From: Acidimicrobiaceae bacterium
Lineage (GTDB): Bacteria; Actinomycetota; Acidimicrobiia; Acidimicrobiales; RAAP-2
Reading direction: 5' to 3'
Length of the DNA stretch: 64,000 nt
Assembly (NCBI GenBank): GCA_003158855.1
Contig: PMLJ01000038.1
Span: 1 to 64,000 of the forward strand
Of this stretch, positions 8,001-15,799 are shown in pieces; the stretch's first letter is position 1, and each line of letters begins with the position of its first letter. Both the position numbers and the translations under genes were made by a program. Under the pieces are notes generated by a model. The model was given only the letters and a program-made list of their open reading frames with translations. It was not told where the DNA came from and ran no database searches.

Positions 8001-10279
8001 CGGGCGCCCAGTCCATCACCACGTCGGGCACGCTGTCCGGGGGTAGCTGGACCTGGACAGCGGACACGGTCATCGTGCCGGACCCCTCCGGCTTCGGCGA
8101 CCTCTACGGGGTTAGTTGTCCCAGCGCGACCACCTGCGTCGCCGTTGGCCAGGACCCTTACGATCCCATCGCCACCGTGGGTACCCTGTCGGGCGGCACC
8201 TGGACCTGGAGCGCGGAGTCATCCGCTGTCGGTGATCCGACCACCGGCACCGGCTACGACCGGGGCGTCAGTTGTGCGAGCGCGACGACGTGCGTCGCCG
8301 TGGGCTACGACCGAGCATTCGGAGGCATCGCCAACGTCATGGAACTCCCACAAGGGCCAGTCACTGCACCAACTGCTGCGTACACCGTGACGGTCACCGA
8401 CCCGCCGATGCCCACGCCCGCGCTCTCGACGCAGGTCGGCGCACCGGTCGTGAGCGTCGCCACGACCGCCCTGACCGATACCGTCACCGTCTCGGGCGAC
8501 GACGGAGAGGCCGGAACAATCACCGCGACGTTGTACGGACCGGTCGCGGCGCCCAGCTCGATGAGCTGTGTTGACGTGACCCTCGCGCAGTGGGAGGCGT
8601 CGGCGAGCCAGAGCTACTCCGTTGTTATCACCGGCGACGGTCCCGTGGTGATCACTGGTGTCGTTCCCAACTCGACGGGTTGCTACGCCTGGGCAGAGAG
8701 CCTCACGTTGACCCCCTCGAACGCGGTGGCGACGTCCCTGCCCACGGTGCCTACCGAGTCGTCGCTGGTGACGATCCCGGTGTCGTTCGTGAAGGCGTCA
8801 ACGTTAGATCCCACCGACGCACCCGTAGCCGGCGCTGTCTTCACTCTCGAATCGAGCAGTGGCGTCGTGCTGGCGACGGGCCTCACGAGTGGCACGAGCG
8901 CCGTGGCGATCAATGTCCCCGGACTGTACTTCATGCAGGGTGCCACGTACGAGTTGGTGGAGGTCACGGCGCCCGCCGGCTACTACGTACCGACGAACAA
9001 CGTGACGACGTTCACGATCCCGAGCGGTGTGACCACCGACACGGCCCTGGTGCTCGACCCCCCAATGCCGACGCCGAGTCTCAGCTCACAGGTGAGTGCG
9101 TCGGACCAAGCGCCGGGCACCCGTCTTACCGACTCGGTCGTCGTCAGCGGTGACGACAGCGAATCCGGCCTCATCCAGGCCACGCTGTACGGGCCCGTGA
9201 CGCCGCCGGCCTCGATGAGTTGTAGCGACCTCTCGCTCGCAGAGTTCGAAACATCGCCCAGTCAGGTCATCACCGTTGGGATCAGCGGCAACGGCACCTA
9301 CAGCGTCATCGGTCCCGAGGAAACCGCGACGGGTTGCTACGCCTGGGCCGAGAGCCTGACCCTGGATCCTTCAGGTGCGGGTGCGTCATCATCACCCTTG
9401 GTAGTGAGTGAACAGACATTGCTTGCGGTCCCGGTGACCTTCACGAAGGCGTCTACCACTGACCCGACCGGTACGCCCATCGCCGGCGCGGTGTTCAACC
9501 TGGCGAACGCTAGCGGCAACATTCTGGCGACCGGCCTCGTGAGTGGCACGAACGCCGTAACGATCAATGTCCCGGGTCTCTACTTCATGCAGGGAGCGAC
9601 CTACGAGCTCATCGAGACCCAGGCGCCGCGTGGCTACTACATCGCGGGCAGCAACGTGATCACGTTTACGATCCCGGCGGGCGCGACGGCGTACAGCGTG
9701 CTCGCGACGGACCCACCTATACCGTTGCTGACACCGGCCTCGGTCGTGTCACATATCCGCACGAAGTATTTGACTCCCGGCGGCGGGGTGGCCGACAGCA
9801 TCGACGTGGCCGTCGATGACGGAGAGCCCGGCACAATTACCGGCACGCTGTACGGCCCCGTGGCGCCGCCAGCCTCGATGAGTTGCGCGGACCTGACGCT
9901 CGCCCAGTGGCGGGTGGCGTCCAGCCAAGTCTTCACCGCCGTGCTCGGCGCCGACGGTACCGGCACGGTGCTCGGCCCGGTACCAACGCAGGCCGGTTGC
10001 TACGGCTGGGCGGAGACGGTGACGCTGACGGCCTCGGGGGCGACCACGACGACGCCGCCCACGTCGACGAATGAGCAGGCGTTCGCCAGCGTCAGCGGCT
10101 CGGGTAAGGGAGTGGGTGGAACTGGTACGGGTCACTCAACGACGAATATCAACACCGGTGGTCCGGTGCCGGCCGGACTGAACAAGACGTTGCTGGCGAG
10201 CGGCCTGGCACTGCTTGCGCTGGCCGTGCTGTTGGTCGACATCGGTCGCAAGCGTCGAAACGCCAGGGGCCAGGAATGA
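5069..10279 (+). CDS. Giant modular sortase-anchored adhesin with Cna-B domains and a seven-repeat propeller-like part
   Basis: About 1736 residues. ATG 5069 is chosen over ATG 5015 because AAGGGG lies just before it and a membrane/signal segment (LLVPFICVAMLAAAIGIAAAA) follows soon after. The start of the mature part (5215-5500) has LYGYCVDPG, like the Cys of thioester adhesin domains. Then come five Cna-B/SpaA domains (about 5965-6265, 6316-6600, 6970-7250, 8780-9055, 9435-9710; TPIAGAVFNLA, YELIETxAPxGYY), four modules ending GCYxWAE (about 6610, 8410, 9065, 9740 onward), and seven SCPSATTCVAVG repeats (7305-8345). The C-terminus has a membrane helix and RKRR tail typical of wall-anchored proteins, but no LPxTG; NTGGPVPAG precedes the helix. 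It overlaps the sortase gene by ATGA. Being first in the transfer operon, it probably holds mating cells together. Confidence 0.75.
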   Translation: MSHQPSTGNRIHLQWICKSLLVPFICVAMLAAAIGIAAAANTTGPGDGTYGGYSSHYWGAYVLDTTDGTLYGYCVDPGQASPDNPAITHDTYTVSTVSNASEATLGWLAAQTGSGALGLSADNLAGGISMVAYNTYGGGSIGSGPVSAASISTVTNFIDNYPGTWTISATLQAAPAGGYVAGRTYTGEVHVAAGNGSGVPDVQILSPAVGGAGEFSSFAWTNATTGGGGNASFTWTDNNAGDSFSASFTSRYGLPTGVADLDLAPTGSGGQTMLLGITRSNASATVRGTTATGTIVGAPVTVYLIKVASGDVTDTPIAGAVFNIASASGTVLYTGVTTQTTPVEIDTLIEPANNGEPMQPDTVYEMVETSAPAGYTVPTDNVTSFTTPASGGTMTVTVADPASVVTPPPPPPNTASVYMIKTSTTDPTDTPIAGAVFNLADGSGNVLATGITSTTSPLEIDQLVSGGMTDGSTYELIETAAPVGYYIAANNVTTFTIPAGATIDEVIVADAPVPSPTVATQVTSDSGLPGTVLSDVVTVSGDDGEAGVIIATLYGPVAPSATGSCRDLTLAQWEAGATQTFTTDITGNGAYTITGPTSASAGCYGWSDTITLTPSSTTGSSSPTSPTESTAITVPVYFVKASSTDPTDTPVAGAVFSLADASGNILATGITSATTPVEIDQLVSGGMPEGATYELIETQAPPGYYVPTGNVTTFTVPMDATAYTVLSMAATTSIAPSPNNGVRPTGQLFAVSCPSATTCIAVGIDNSQQVATSIGTLSGGTWTWSAETQAGNGYGELTAVSCPSATSCVAVGFNSNRNNITIAGTLSGGAWTWSAESLVPGQSSQGELTGVSCPTTTTCVAVGYESSNNTYQSITTVGTLSGGVWTWTTQSVVTPDATGYGRLNAVSCPSATSCVAVGYDGSLQNGSNQSITTVGALSGGAWTWTTESPVSADASGAGYLYGVSCSTATTCVAVGFDAGAQSITTSGTLSGGSWTWTADTVIVPDPSGFGDLYGVSCPSATTCVAVGQDPYDPIATVGTLSGGTWTWSAESSAVGDPTTGTGYDRGVSCASATTCVAVGYDRAFGGIANVMELPQGPVTAPTAAYTVTVTDPPMPTPALSTQVGAPVVSVATTALTDTVTVSGDDGEAGTITATLYGPVAAPSSMSCVDVTLAQWEASASQSYSVVITGDGPVVITGVVPNSTGCYAWAESLTLTPSNAVATSLPTVPTESSLVTIPVSFVKASTLDPTDAPVAGAVFTLESSSGVVLATGLTSGTSAVAINVPGLYFMQGATYELVEVTAPAGYYVPTNNVTTFTIPSGVTTDTALVLDPPMPTPSLSSQVSASDQAPGTRLTDSVVVSGDDSESGLIQATLYGPVTPPASMSCSDLSLAEFETSPSQVITVGISGNGTYSVIGPEETATGCYAWAESLTLDPSGAGASSSPLVVSEQTLLAVPVTFTKASTTDPTGTPIAGAVFNLANASGNILATGLVSGTNAVTINVPGLYFMQGATYELIETQAPRGYYIAGSNVITFTIPAGATAYSVLATDPPIPLLTPASVVSHIRTKYLTPGGGVADSIDVAVDDGEPGTITGTLYGPVAPPASMSCADLTLAQWRVASSQVFTAVLGADGTGTVLGPVPTQAGCYGWAETVTLTASGATTTTPPTSTNEQAFASVSGSGKGVGGTGTGHSTTNINTGGPVPAGLNKTLLASGLALLALAVLLVDIGRKRRNARGQE
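7305..8345 (+). repeat. Seven tandem propeller-like coding repeats in the adhesin
   Basis: Units of about 145-170 bases start near 7321, 7468, 7619, 7786, 7957, 8110 and 8266. Each encodes V-S-C-x5-C-[IV]-A-V-G, then a GTLSGGxWTW strand. Seven units and a Cys pair per unit suggest a seven-bladed beta-propeller with one disulfide per blade. Confidence 0.75.
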
Positions 10280-10998
10280 GCATCCTTGCCCGAACGGCAG
10301 TGGCCTGTGCAGCGGCCGGCCTGGTGCTGGTGGGGGTGGCGGTCCTGAACCGCCCCCTCGCTAGTGCACCACTGGTGAAGCACCCCTTCTCACTGAAGAG
10401 CGCGGCCACGCTGCCCGTCCAACCTTCCGGTACGAAGGTAGTGGCCGATCACCTGGTGATTCCGTCGCTGCACGTTGACGCTACCGTGGTGACCACGTCG
10501 ATTGTGGATCACGAGTTGGTTATCCCGGGCGACGTGCACGACGTCGGCGAGTGGGGACGTCTGGCCAACGCGGGTACCACCATCGTCGCGGGACACATCA
10601 ATTGGGTCGGCCAGGGCCCCGGCGCACTGGGCGGTCTCGCGAATATTGCGCCAGGGGCGACCGTGTATCTGGCCAACCGGGCGGGCGTCGTGAGCGTGTG
10701 GAGCGTCGTAAGTCTCCGGGCGGTCTTGAAGAAGGATCTGCCACAGGCGCTGTTCGCGGCGGGCGGAGCTCGCCGATTGGTACTGGTCACCTGCGGCGGC
10801 GCCTTTAACGCGGCGACCCACCAGTACGCCGACAATGTCCTCGCTACCGCCGTGCCCGCGCCGGCGCGCGAGATGAAGATCGCCACCCGCACTGACGTGC
10901 CGGGGCAACTAGCCGTGAGCGTGGCGCAGGACTTTCCTCCCCCTTGGCCTGCGCCACGCCCGCGGAACCCTTCGGTCGAGATCGGGATGCGCGGGTGA
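10276..10998 (+). CDS. Class F-like sortase
   Basis: 240 residues. An N-terminal membrane helix (~8-25) anchors it outside-facing. The sortase core follows: LVIPSLHVDATV, IPGDVHDVGEW, then the catalytic His in AGHINW (H107) and the catalytic Cys in LVTCGG (C173), with FNAATHQYADNV after it as in class F enzymes. It joins a cleaved sorting signal to the cell wall. Start overlaps the adhesin stop (ATGA), so the adhesin is its evident substrate, although that protein lacks a classical LPxTG. The tail after ~residue 215 is Pro-rich and not part of the fold. Confidence 0.85.
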   Translation: MSILARTAVACAAAGLVLVGVAVLNRPLASAPLVKHPFSLKSAATLPVQPSGTKVVADHLVIPSLHVDATVVTTSIVDHELVIPGDVHDVGEWGRLANAGTTIVAGHINWVGQGPGALGGLANIAPGATVYLANRAGVVSVWSVVSLRAVLKKDLPQALFAAGGARRLVLVTCGGAFNAATHQYADNVLATAVPAPAREMKIATRTDVPGQLAVSVAQDFPPPWPAPRPRNPSVEIGMRG

Positions 10999-11648
10999 AG
11001 AAGGTTGCACTCCTGCTCGCGGTGCCCCTCGCGGTGTTCGTGGTGGCCCTCTTAGGCCTCGCCGTCCTGTTCGCCACGGTGGGCGGCACGGCCCAGGCCG
11101 CCGCGTGCACGCTGTCCACGCTGACGTCTTCGAAGACATCAACCACTTCGACTACGACGACACCGTCCTCGAACGCGAACTGTGGCGCGGCGGCGATCGC
11201 CACCCTGCCCACTTCGCCGGTCGTCAGTGACGGCCTGCCCGCGAACTACGTGATGCCCGCCGACGCGACGGCGGCCGAGACCGTGGCGATCACCTACGCG
11301 CTGGCCCAGCTCGGCAAGCCGTACCTCTGGGGTGGTGCCGGTCCCGCGGCCTTCGACTGCTCGGGCCTCACCATGATGGCCTGGGCACGGGCCGGCGTGT
11401 CGCTGCTGCACTACACCGGCGATCAGATCGGCGAAGGCACCGCCGTGACGTCGTACGCGGAGATAGCACCCGGTGATCTGGTCCTCGTGCCAGGCAGCGA
11501 CGGGACCGTCGCGAGCCCCGGACACGTGGGGATCTACGTCGGCGACGGACTCGTGGAGTCGGCGGTCGACGTGCAGTTCGGCGTCATTGTCCAGCCGTAC
11601 TCGTACTTCATCAGTGGCGGGCTCTCAGGGATTCGCCATGTGGGCTAA
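10995..11648 (+). CDS. Secreted NlpC/P60 peptidoglycan hydrolase of the transfer system
   Basis: 217 residues from GTG 10995, which overlaps the sortase stop as GTGA and gives a proper membrane/signal helix (VKKVALLLAVPLAVF). A Ser/Thr linker follows, then an NlpC/P60 domain: YALAQLGKPYLWGGAG, catalytic Cys in FDCSGL (C122), catalytic His in SPGHVGIYVG (H177). These enzymes cut gamma-D-Glu-diaminopimelate bonds in peptidoglycan. In type IV secretion operons such a hydrolase opens the wall for the channel, the role of VirB1. Confidence 0.85.
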   Translation: MKKVALLLAVPLAVFVVALLGLAVLFATVGGTAQAAACTLSTLTSSKTSTTSTTTTPSSNANCGAAAIATLPTSPVVSDGLPANYVMPADATAAETVAITYALAQLGKPYLWGGAGPAAFDCSGLTMMAWARAGVSLLHYTGDQIGEGTAVTSYAEIAPGDLVLVPGSDGTVASPGHVGIYVGDGLVESAVDVQFGVIVQPYSYFISGGLSGIRHVG

Positions 11649-11708
11649 CCGGACCCGGACGTTGGCGAACTACGCGCAACAGAAAGTCAACCAAATAAAG
11701 GAGAAGCA

Positions 11709-12020
11709 GTGATTACACAACTCTTAGCAGCCCGGCTCGTGGCCAGCGGCGTGACTGTCACGCCGAACAGCACGGCGATTCCCGGCATCAATACCCTGTC
11801 AACCCTCGTGGGTTCACTGATGGCCTTTGGCCTGGTGTTATCGCTTGCTGGGTTCGTGGGGTGTGCGATCGTCATGGCGATTGGGCACCACAGCGCCAAT
11901 CCGCAGTGGTCGACGAGAGGGAAGTCGGGGCTGATGGTGTGTCTCGTCGCGGCCCTGCTGATCGGTGGCTCGGACCTGCTGATCAACACGTTCTACGGCC
12001 TCGGCACGAGCCTCAGCTAA
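11709..12020 (+). CDS. Small two-helix membrane protein, VirB2/DUF6112-like
   Basis: 103 residues from GTG 11709 with AAAGGAG seven bases before. Two hydrophobic segments, ~35-60 (SLMAFGLVLSLAGFVGCAIV) and ~77-97, are joined by a short polar loop (GHHSANPQWSTRGK). Size, helix pair and position between the hydrolase and the channel genes match the small pilin-like or DUF6112 membrane proteins of actinobacterial conjugation operons. The stop overlaps the next ATG (TAATG). Confidence 0.6.
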   Translation: MITQLLAARLVASGVTVTPNSTAIPGINTLSTLVGSLMAFGLVLSLAGFVGCAIVMAIGHHSANPQWSTRGKSGLMVCLVAALLIGGSDLLINTFYGLGTSLS

Positions 12021-12823
12021 TGAGAAACGTCTGGCGAACTGCGCGCGCGAAGCCCCTCATCGCGGCCCTCGTCGTCGGGGTCGTGGTGGCTGTCGTGTCG
12101 TGGATTACCCTCTCGGGTTCGTTCGCGTCACCGACTAAGGGAGCGACCGTACAACCCGGGACCATCGCTACTAGCAATGCGGCGACGTACCACCCGCTAC
12201 GGATCACTCCACCTGAGACGGCGGTCGAGCGAACGGTCAATCAAGCGCTCGAACAGAGTTCGAACCTGAGTGGTCTCGCGGCCTTGGAGGCGTCGAGCTT
12301 TCCTTCCCCCACCACCGGCGCGGCGTTTCCGCCCATTGTGGCAGCGGACACTTCATCACCCTCCATGTACGCAATGGCGTTCACTCAGGAACTCTTAGAC
12401 GTAGATTTCGTGACGACGACACGGAATGAACTGCTCGCCTGGGCGGGCTACAACAACGCGCCTAACACGACGATCAACATACCCACCTCGGCGCAGCTGA
12501 AGGTGCTCCCCGACTCGCTGACGACGAGTCCGGCGGTTCTGCCTTCGACTGCCCAGTGGTCAGCGTTGGCGAAGTCGCGCACGGTCTGGCGCGTCAGCGG
12601 TCTCGTGGTCTCGGTGAACCCCACGTGGACCCAGGCCCTGAGCGCGGGCTGGGAGTCGGTCGACCCGCTCATGGTGATCTACGACGTGTCGGGGACGCTC
12701 ACGGTAACGACCCCTGGTCGCACTTCTGTAGTGGAGTCGATCTCCTTCGGGCTCACCCTCGGGGGAGCGTCGCTGCACCCCGGCTACGGCGCCGTGGCCG
12801 TGAACAACTGGACGGTCAACTGA
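12020..12823 (+). CDS. Membrane-anchored conjugation protein, possibly VirB8/TcpC-like
   Basis: 267 residues from ATG 12020, which shares a base with the preceding stop. One membrane helix (~12-32, PLIAALVVGVVVAVVSWITL) is followed by an extracellular domain. Residues ~190-265 contain alternating strands with Trp (WRVSGLVVSVNPTW, LMVIYDVSGTLTV), which suit an NTF2-like fold as in VirB8/TcpC, but no decisive motif is visible. Position before the VirB6-like gene supports a channel-scaffold role. Family assignment is an inference. Confidence 0.5.
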   Translation: MRNVWRTARAKPLIAALVVGVVVAVVSWITLSGSFASPTKGATVQPGTIATSNAATYHPLRITPPETAVERTVNQALEQSSNLSGLAALEASSFPSPTTGAAFPPIVAADTSSPSMYAMAFTQELLDVDFVTTTRNELLAWAGYNNAPNTTINIPTSAQLKVLPDSLTTSPAVLPSTAQWSALAKSRTVWRVSGLVVSVNPTWTQALSAGWESVDPLMVIYDVSGTLTVTTPGRTSVVESISFGLTLGGASLHPGYGAVAVNNWTVN

Positions 12824-14331
12824 TGTGCAACTCCCTCAACCCCATCTGCGCCATTGCCGATTCGATCGGCAGCCTGGGTTCCACCGTCACGTCCTCGGTG
12901 TTCAGTAGCGTCGCGTCGGCCTTCGGGAACACCGCCGACTCGGCGATCAATTGGCTGTGGGAGCAGTTGTCCACGTCGACGGCGATCTCGCTCAGTGGCC
13001 CCAACTTCGAGCTCGACCTGGGCATCGTCGTGTCTATCGCGGTCCTAGTGTGCCTGGGACTGTTCGTCATTCAGACGGCGCTGTCGGCACTGAAACACGA
13101 CGCGGGCGGCATTGGCCGCGCCGTGCGCGGCTTAGTAATCGCCACCGTGGGCTGTGCGATCACCTTGGCGATCCTCGACGTGCTCCTCGCGGGCGTCGAC
13201 CAGCTCTGCGTGGGCGTGGTGAAGATCGCGACCGGCGGCACCATTGCGACGCTCGGCACCAAGATCATTGGTGGCGCCGTGTTCACGACGGCCATTGCGA
13301 GTCCAGCCACTGTTCTCATCCTGTCGCTCGTCGCAATCTGCGCGGTGGCGATCGTGTGGTTCGCGCTCGTGATCAGAAAAATGCTGATCATCATCACCGC
13401 GATCTTCGCGCCCCTGGCCTTCGCCGGGGGCGTCGCCGACCTCTCGCGAGGCTGGGTGCGCAAGTGGCTCGAAGCCATGCTCGCACTGGTCTTTTCCAAG
13501 CTGATCCTGATCATCATCTTCGTCATCGGGCTAGGGGTCTTGGGTGGCATGGGCTCACCGGCCGGGGCCACACCGCTGACGGCGATAACCGAGGAGATCA
13601 CCGGCCTGCTGATCCTCCTCGTTGCCGGACTATCGCCGTGGATGGCGCTACGAATCGTGCACTTCACGGGCGACCACGTCGCCACGATGTCGGCTTCGGC
13701 GGGCCACGCCAGCGCGGGAGCATCGACGGTGGTGGGCGCTCCCCAGAAGGCTGCGCAGATGAAGTATTCGTCGATGATGCTCGCAGGGAGCCGCTCGGGA
13801 TCAGTGGCACCTCCACCCGGATCGGGTCTTGGTCCACTCGCCGCCGGTAACGCGTCGGCCAGAGCGGGGACGTCCGCTAGCGCTGGTGCTGCGGCCGGCG
13901 TCGCCACGGGAGGCGCGGCGCTCGCGGCGTTGGCTGGTGTGGAAGCGGGAAGGAAAGTCCGCACCGCCGCAGCCGAAGGCACCCAGCAGGGCACGGGATC
14001 CGCGAAGTCAGCGGATGGCGGAGCCAGAGCGTCAGGCGGCGTTCCGTCGGCAACCAGTGGTACCGGCCAGTCGCCAGTCGTGGAGCCGGGCACGCCCAGC
14101 CACATGGCCAGTGACTCGTCGGCGCCTCACACGACGCCTCACACGACGCCTCACACGACGCCCAGTTCCGCCCCACGACGCGTCGATGCCGACGCGACAG
14201 TTGCGCCATTGCCCCAGCCACGCGCGCCACGTTCGCCAATGCCACCCGCGACGCCACCGGCCGCACAGACTTCTCAGTCCGTACCGCCACCGCCATTTCC
14301 GGTCAGTCCTCCCGAGTCGCGAAATCAGTAG
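12823..14331 (+). CDS. VirB6/TrbL-like polytopic channel protein
   Basis: 502 residues from ATG 12823 (TGATG overlap). At least six membrane segments lie between ~65 and ~290: GIVVSIAVLVCLGLFVI, AVRGLVIATVGCAITLAILDVLL, TVLILSLVAICAVAIVWFALVI, LIIITAIFAPLAFAGG, ILIIIFVIGLGVLGG and ITGLLILLVAGLSPWMAL. The APLAFA/WL-motif core is typical of TrbL/VirB6 proteins that form the inner-membrane channel. The last ~200 residues are a low-complexity Ala/Ser/Gly/Pro tail, probably cytoplasmic, containing a triplicated P-H-T-T unit. Sits directly before the SCO6880-type gene. Confidence 0.75.
   Translation: MCNSLNPICAIADSIGSLGSTVTSSVFSSVASAFGNTADSAINWLWEQLSTSTAISLSGPNFELDLGIVVSIAVLVCLGLFVIQTALSALKHDAGGIGRAVRGLVIATVGCAITLAILDVLLAGVDQLCVGVVKIATGGTIATLGTKIIGGAVFTTAIASPATVLILSLVAICAVAIVWFALVIRKMLIIITAIFAPLAFAGGVADLSRGWVRKWLEAMLALVFSKLILIIIFVIGLGVLGGMGSPAGATPLTAITEEITGLLILLVAGLSPWMALRIVHFTGDHVATMSASAGHASAGASTVVGAPQKAAQMKYSSMMLAGSRSGSVAPPPGSGLGPLAAGNASARAGTSASAGAAAGVATGGAALAALAGVEAGRKVRTAAAEGTQQGTGSAKSADGGARASGGVPSATSGTGQSPVVEPGTPSHMASDSSAPHTTPHTTPHTTPSSAPRRVDADATVAPLPQPRAPRSPMPPATPPAAQTSQSVPPPPFPVSPPESRNQ
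14124..14159 (+). repeat. Three tandem 12-base repeats
   Basis: GCCTCACACGAC occurs three times in a row in the tail of the VirB6-like gene and encodes P-H-T-T units. Probably a slippage product. Confidence 0.8.
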
Positions 14332-14334
14332 CTC

Positions 14335-15780
14335 GTGACCTCTACCACCTTCAGCCCGGCGACCGTGCGATTCGCCCGGCGCTCCACGCGCGGGATGATG
14401 CTCGGCTTCTCGGCCCTGCGCTGCACCGCGATTGGTCTGGCGGCCCTGACGGTGTTACTAGGTCTGCTCACAGGGGGCGGGTGGGGCCTCGTCGTGAGCG
14501 CGCCGGTATGGGCTGCGCTCCTAGCAACCGCCTTCGTCACACGCAAGGGCCAGCCCCTCGTTGAGTGGATCCCCTCGGTGCTGCATTGGGCGGCGCGCAT
14601 GTCGGCGAAGCAGACGACCTACCGGGCGAGGGTGACCGTGCCCCGGCCCGCGGGCACGATGGCCCTGCCGGGCGACGCCGCGCCGTTGCGGTTCTACAAC
14701 GATCCCGATACGGCTGCGTGCCTGCTGCACGACCCGCACCGTCAGACGTTGTCGGCGGTGCTCTGCGTGTCGCATCCCGCCTACGTCCTGCTGGCCCCGA
14801 GCGATCAAGTGAATCGGGTGTCGAACTGGGGGCGCGTCATTGCGTCGCTCGCCCAGACGGGCACGTGTTCGGTGCTGCAAATATTGGAGTCAACGATTCC
14901 CGACCCCGGCACGAAGGTCGCCCAGTGGTACCAAGACCACGCCACGCACCGCGACGATTGGTCGAACGCCGAGTACCTAGCCCTGCTCGCCCAGTCGTCG
15001 TTCGGATCGTCCACGCATCGCACGACGATCACCGTCACCCTCGACATGAAGAAGGCGGCGGCAGCAATTCGTGGCGCGGGACGGGGCGTCAAGGGCGCCG
15101 CCCACGTGCTGCGTATCGACATGAGCGTCCTCGAGCAGGGGCTGCGCGCGGCCGACCTGCGTCTCGACGGCTGGCTGGGTGAAGCGAGAATCGCCGCAAT
15201 GATCCGCCAGGCCTACGATCCAACGACCGAGCTCGACGCCAACAGTCCCGGTGCGAAGCTCGTCTCGGCGGGACCAGTCGCTCTCTCGGAGCACTGGTCG
15301 TACCTGCACCATGACTCGGGCTACTCGACGGTCCTGTGGATCAGTGAGTGGCCCCGGATCGAAGTGGCGCCGCACTTCCTGCACGCGCTCATCTTCGCCC
15401 CCGACATTCGCAAATCGTTGTCACTGCTCGCCCGGCCACTCGGCACGGTCGAGGCGCTGCGAGCACTGCGCAAGGAGAAGACCGAAGCGATCACCGACGC
15501 CGGGCACAAGGCCAAGGTTGGTCAGGTGCAGGATCTCTCCGACGTCCAGGAGTACAACGATTTGCTGAAGCGCGAGCAGGCCCTGATCGGCGGTCACGCC
15601 GACGTGGAGTTCAGCGGCTTCATCACCGTCACTGCGAGCAGCGAAGAAGAACTGACACAGGCAGTGGCGCTCATCGAACGCTCCGCCGGTCAGTCGGGGT
15701 GCGAGACACGGGTGCTTTACGGGCGCCAGTCGCAGGGATTTGTTGTCGGGGCGTTGCCCCTCGGTCGCGGTGTTTTTTAA
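14335..15780 (+). CDS. SCO6880/PrgI-family conjugation membrane protein
   Basis: 481 residues from GTG 14335, three bases after the preceding stop. Two membrane helices (~23-60; AIGLAALTVLLGLLTGG and GLVVSAPVWAALLATAFV) are followed by a large soluble part. Actinobacterial SCO6880-type proteins have this PrgI-like N-terminus and lie just before the VirB4 ATPase, as here. The soluble part (DPDTAACLLHDPHRQTL; VLWISEWPRIEVAPHFLHAL; TASSEEELTQAVALIERSA) resembles the N-terminal region of VirB4 proteins, suggesting that the VirB4 N-domain is encoded as a separate chain. A component of the mating channel. Confidence 0.65.
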   Translation: MTSTTFSPATVRFARRSTRGMMLGFSALRCTAIGLAALTVLLGLLTGGGWGLVVSAPVWAALLATAFVTRKGQPLVEWIPSVLHWAARMSAKQTTYRARVTVPRPAGTMALPGDAAPLRFYNDPDTAACLLHDPHRQTLSAVLCVSHPAYVLLAPSDQVNRVSNWGRVIASLAQTGTCSVLQILESTIPDPGTKVAQWYQDHATHRDDWSNAEYLALLAQSSFGSSTHRTTITVTLDMKKAAAAIRGAGRGVKGAAHVLRIDMSVLEQGLRAADLRLDGWLGEARIAAMIRQAYDPTTELDANSPGAKLVSAGPVALSEHWSYLHHDSGYSTVLWISEWPRIEVAPHFLHALIFAPDIRKSLSLLARPLGTVEALRALRKEKTEAITDAGHKAKVGQVQDLSDVQEYNDLLKREQALIGGHADVEFSGFITVTASSEEELTQAVALIERSAGQSGCETRVLYGRQSQGFVVGALPLGRGVF

Positions 15781-15799
15781 CAGAAAAGGGGTAGTGAAT

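Noticed and set aside
7269-8390. A 373-codon plus-strand frame inside the adhesin
   Set aside because: It is the +1 reading of the seven repeats and gives an Arg/Pro/Ser-rich product; the adhesin frame carries the conserved Cys pairs.
14124-14159. Tandem 12-base repeats as protein-binding iterons
   Set aside because: They are in frame inside a low-complexity tail, only three copies, and encode a simple P-H-T-T unit; slippage explains them.
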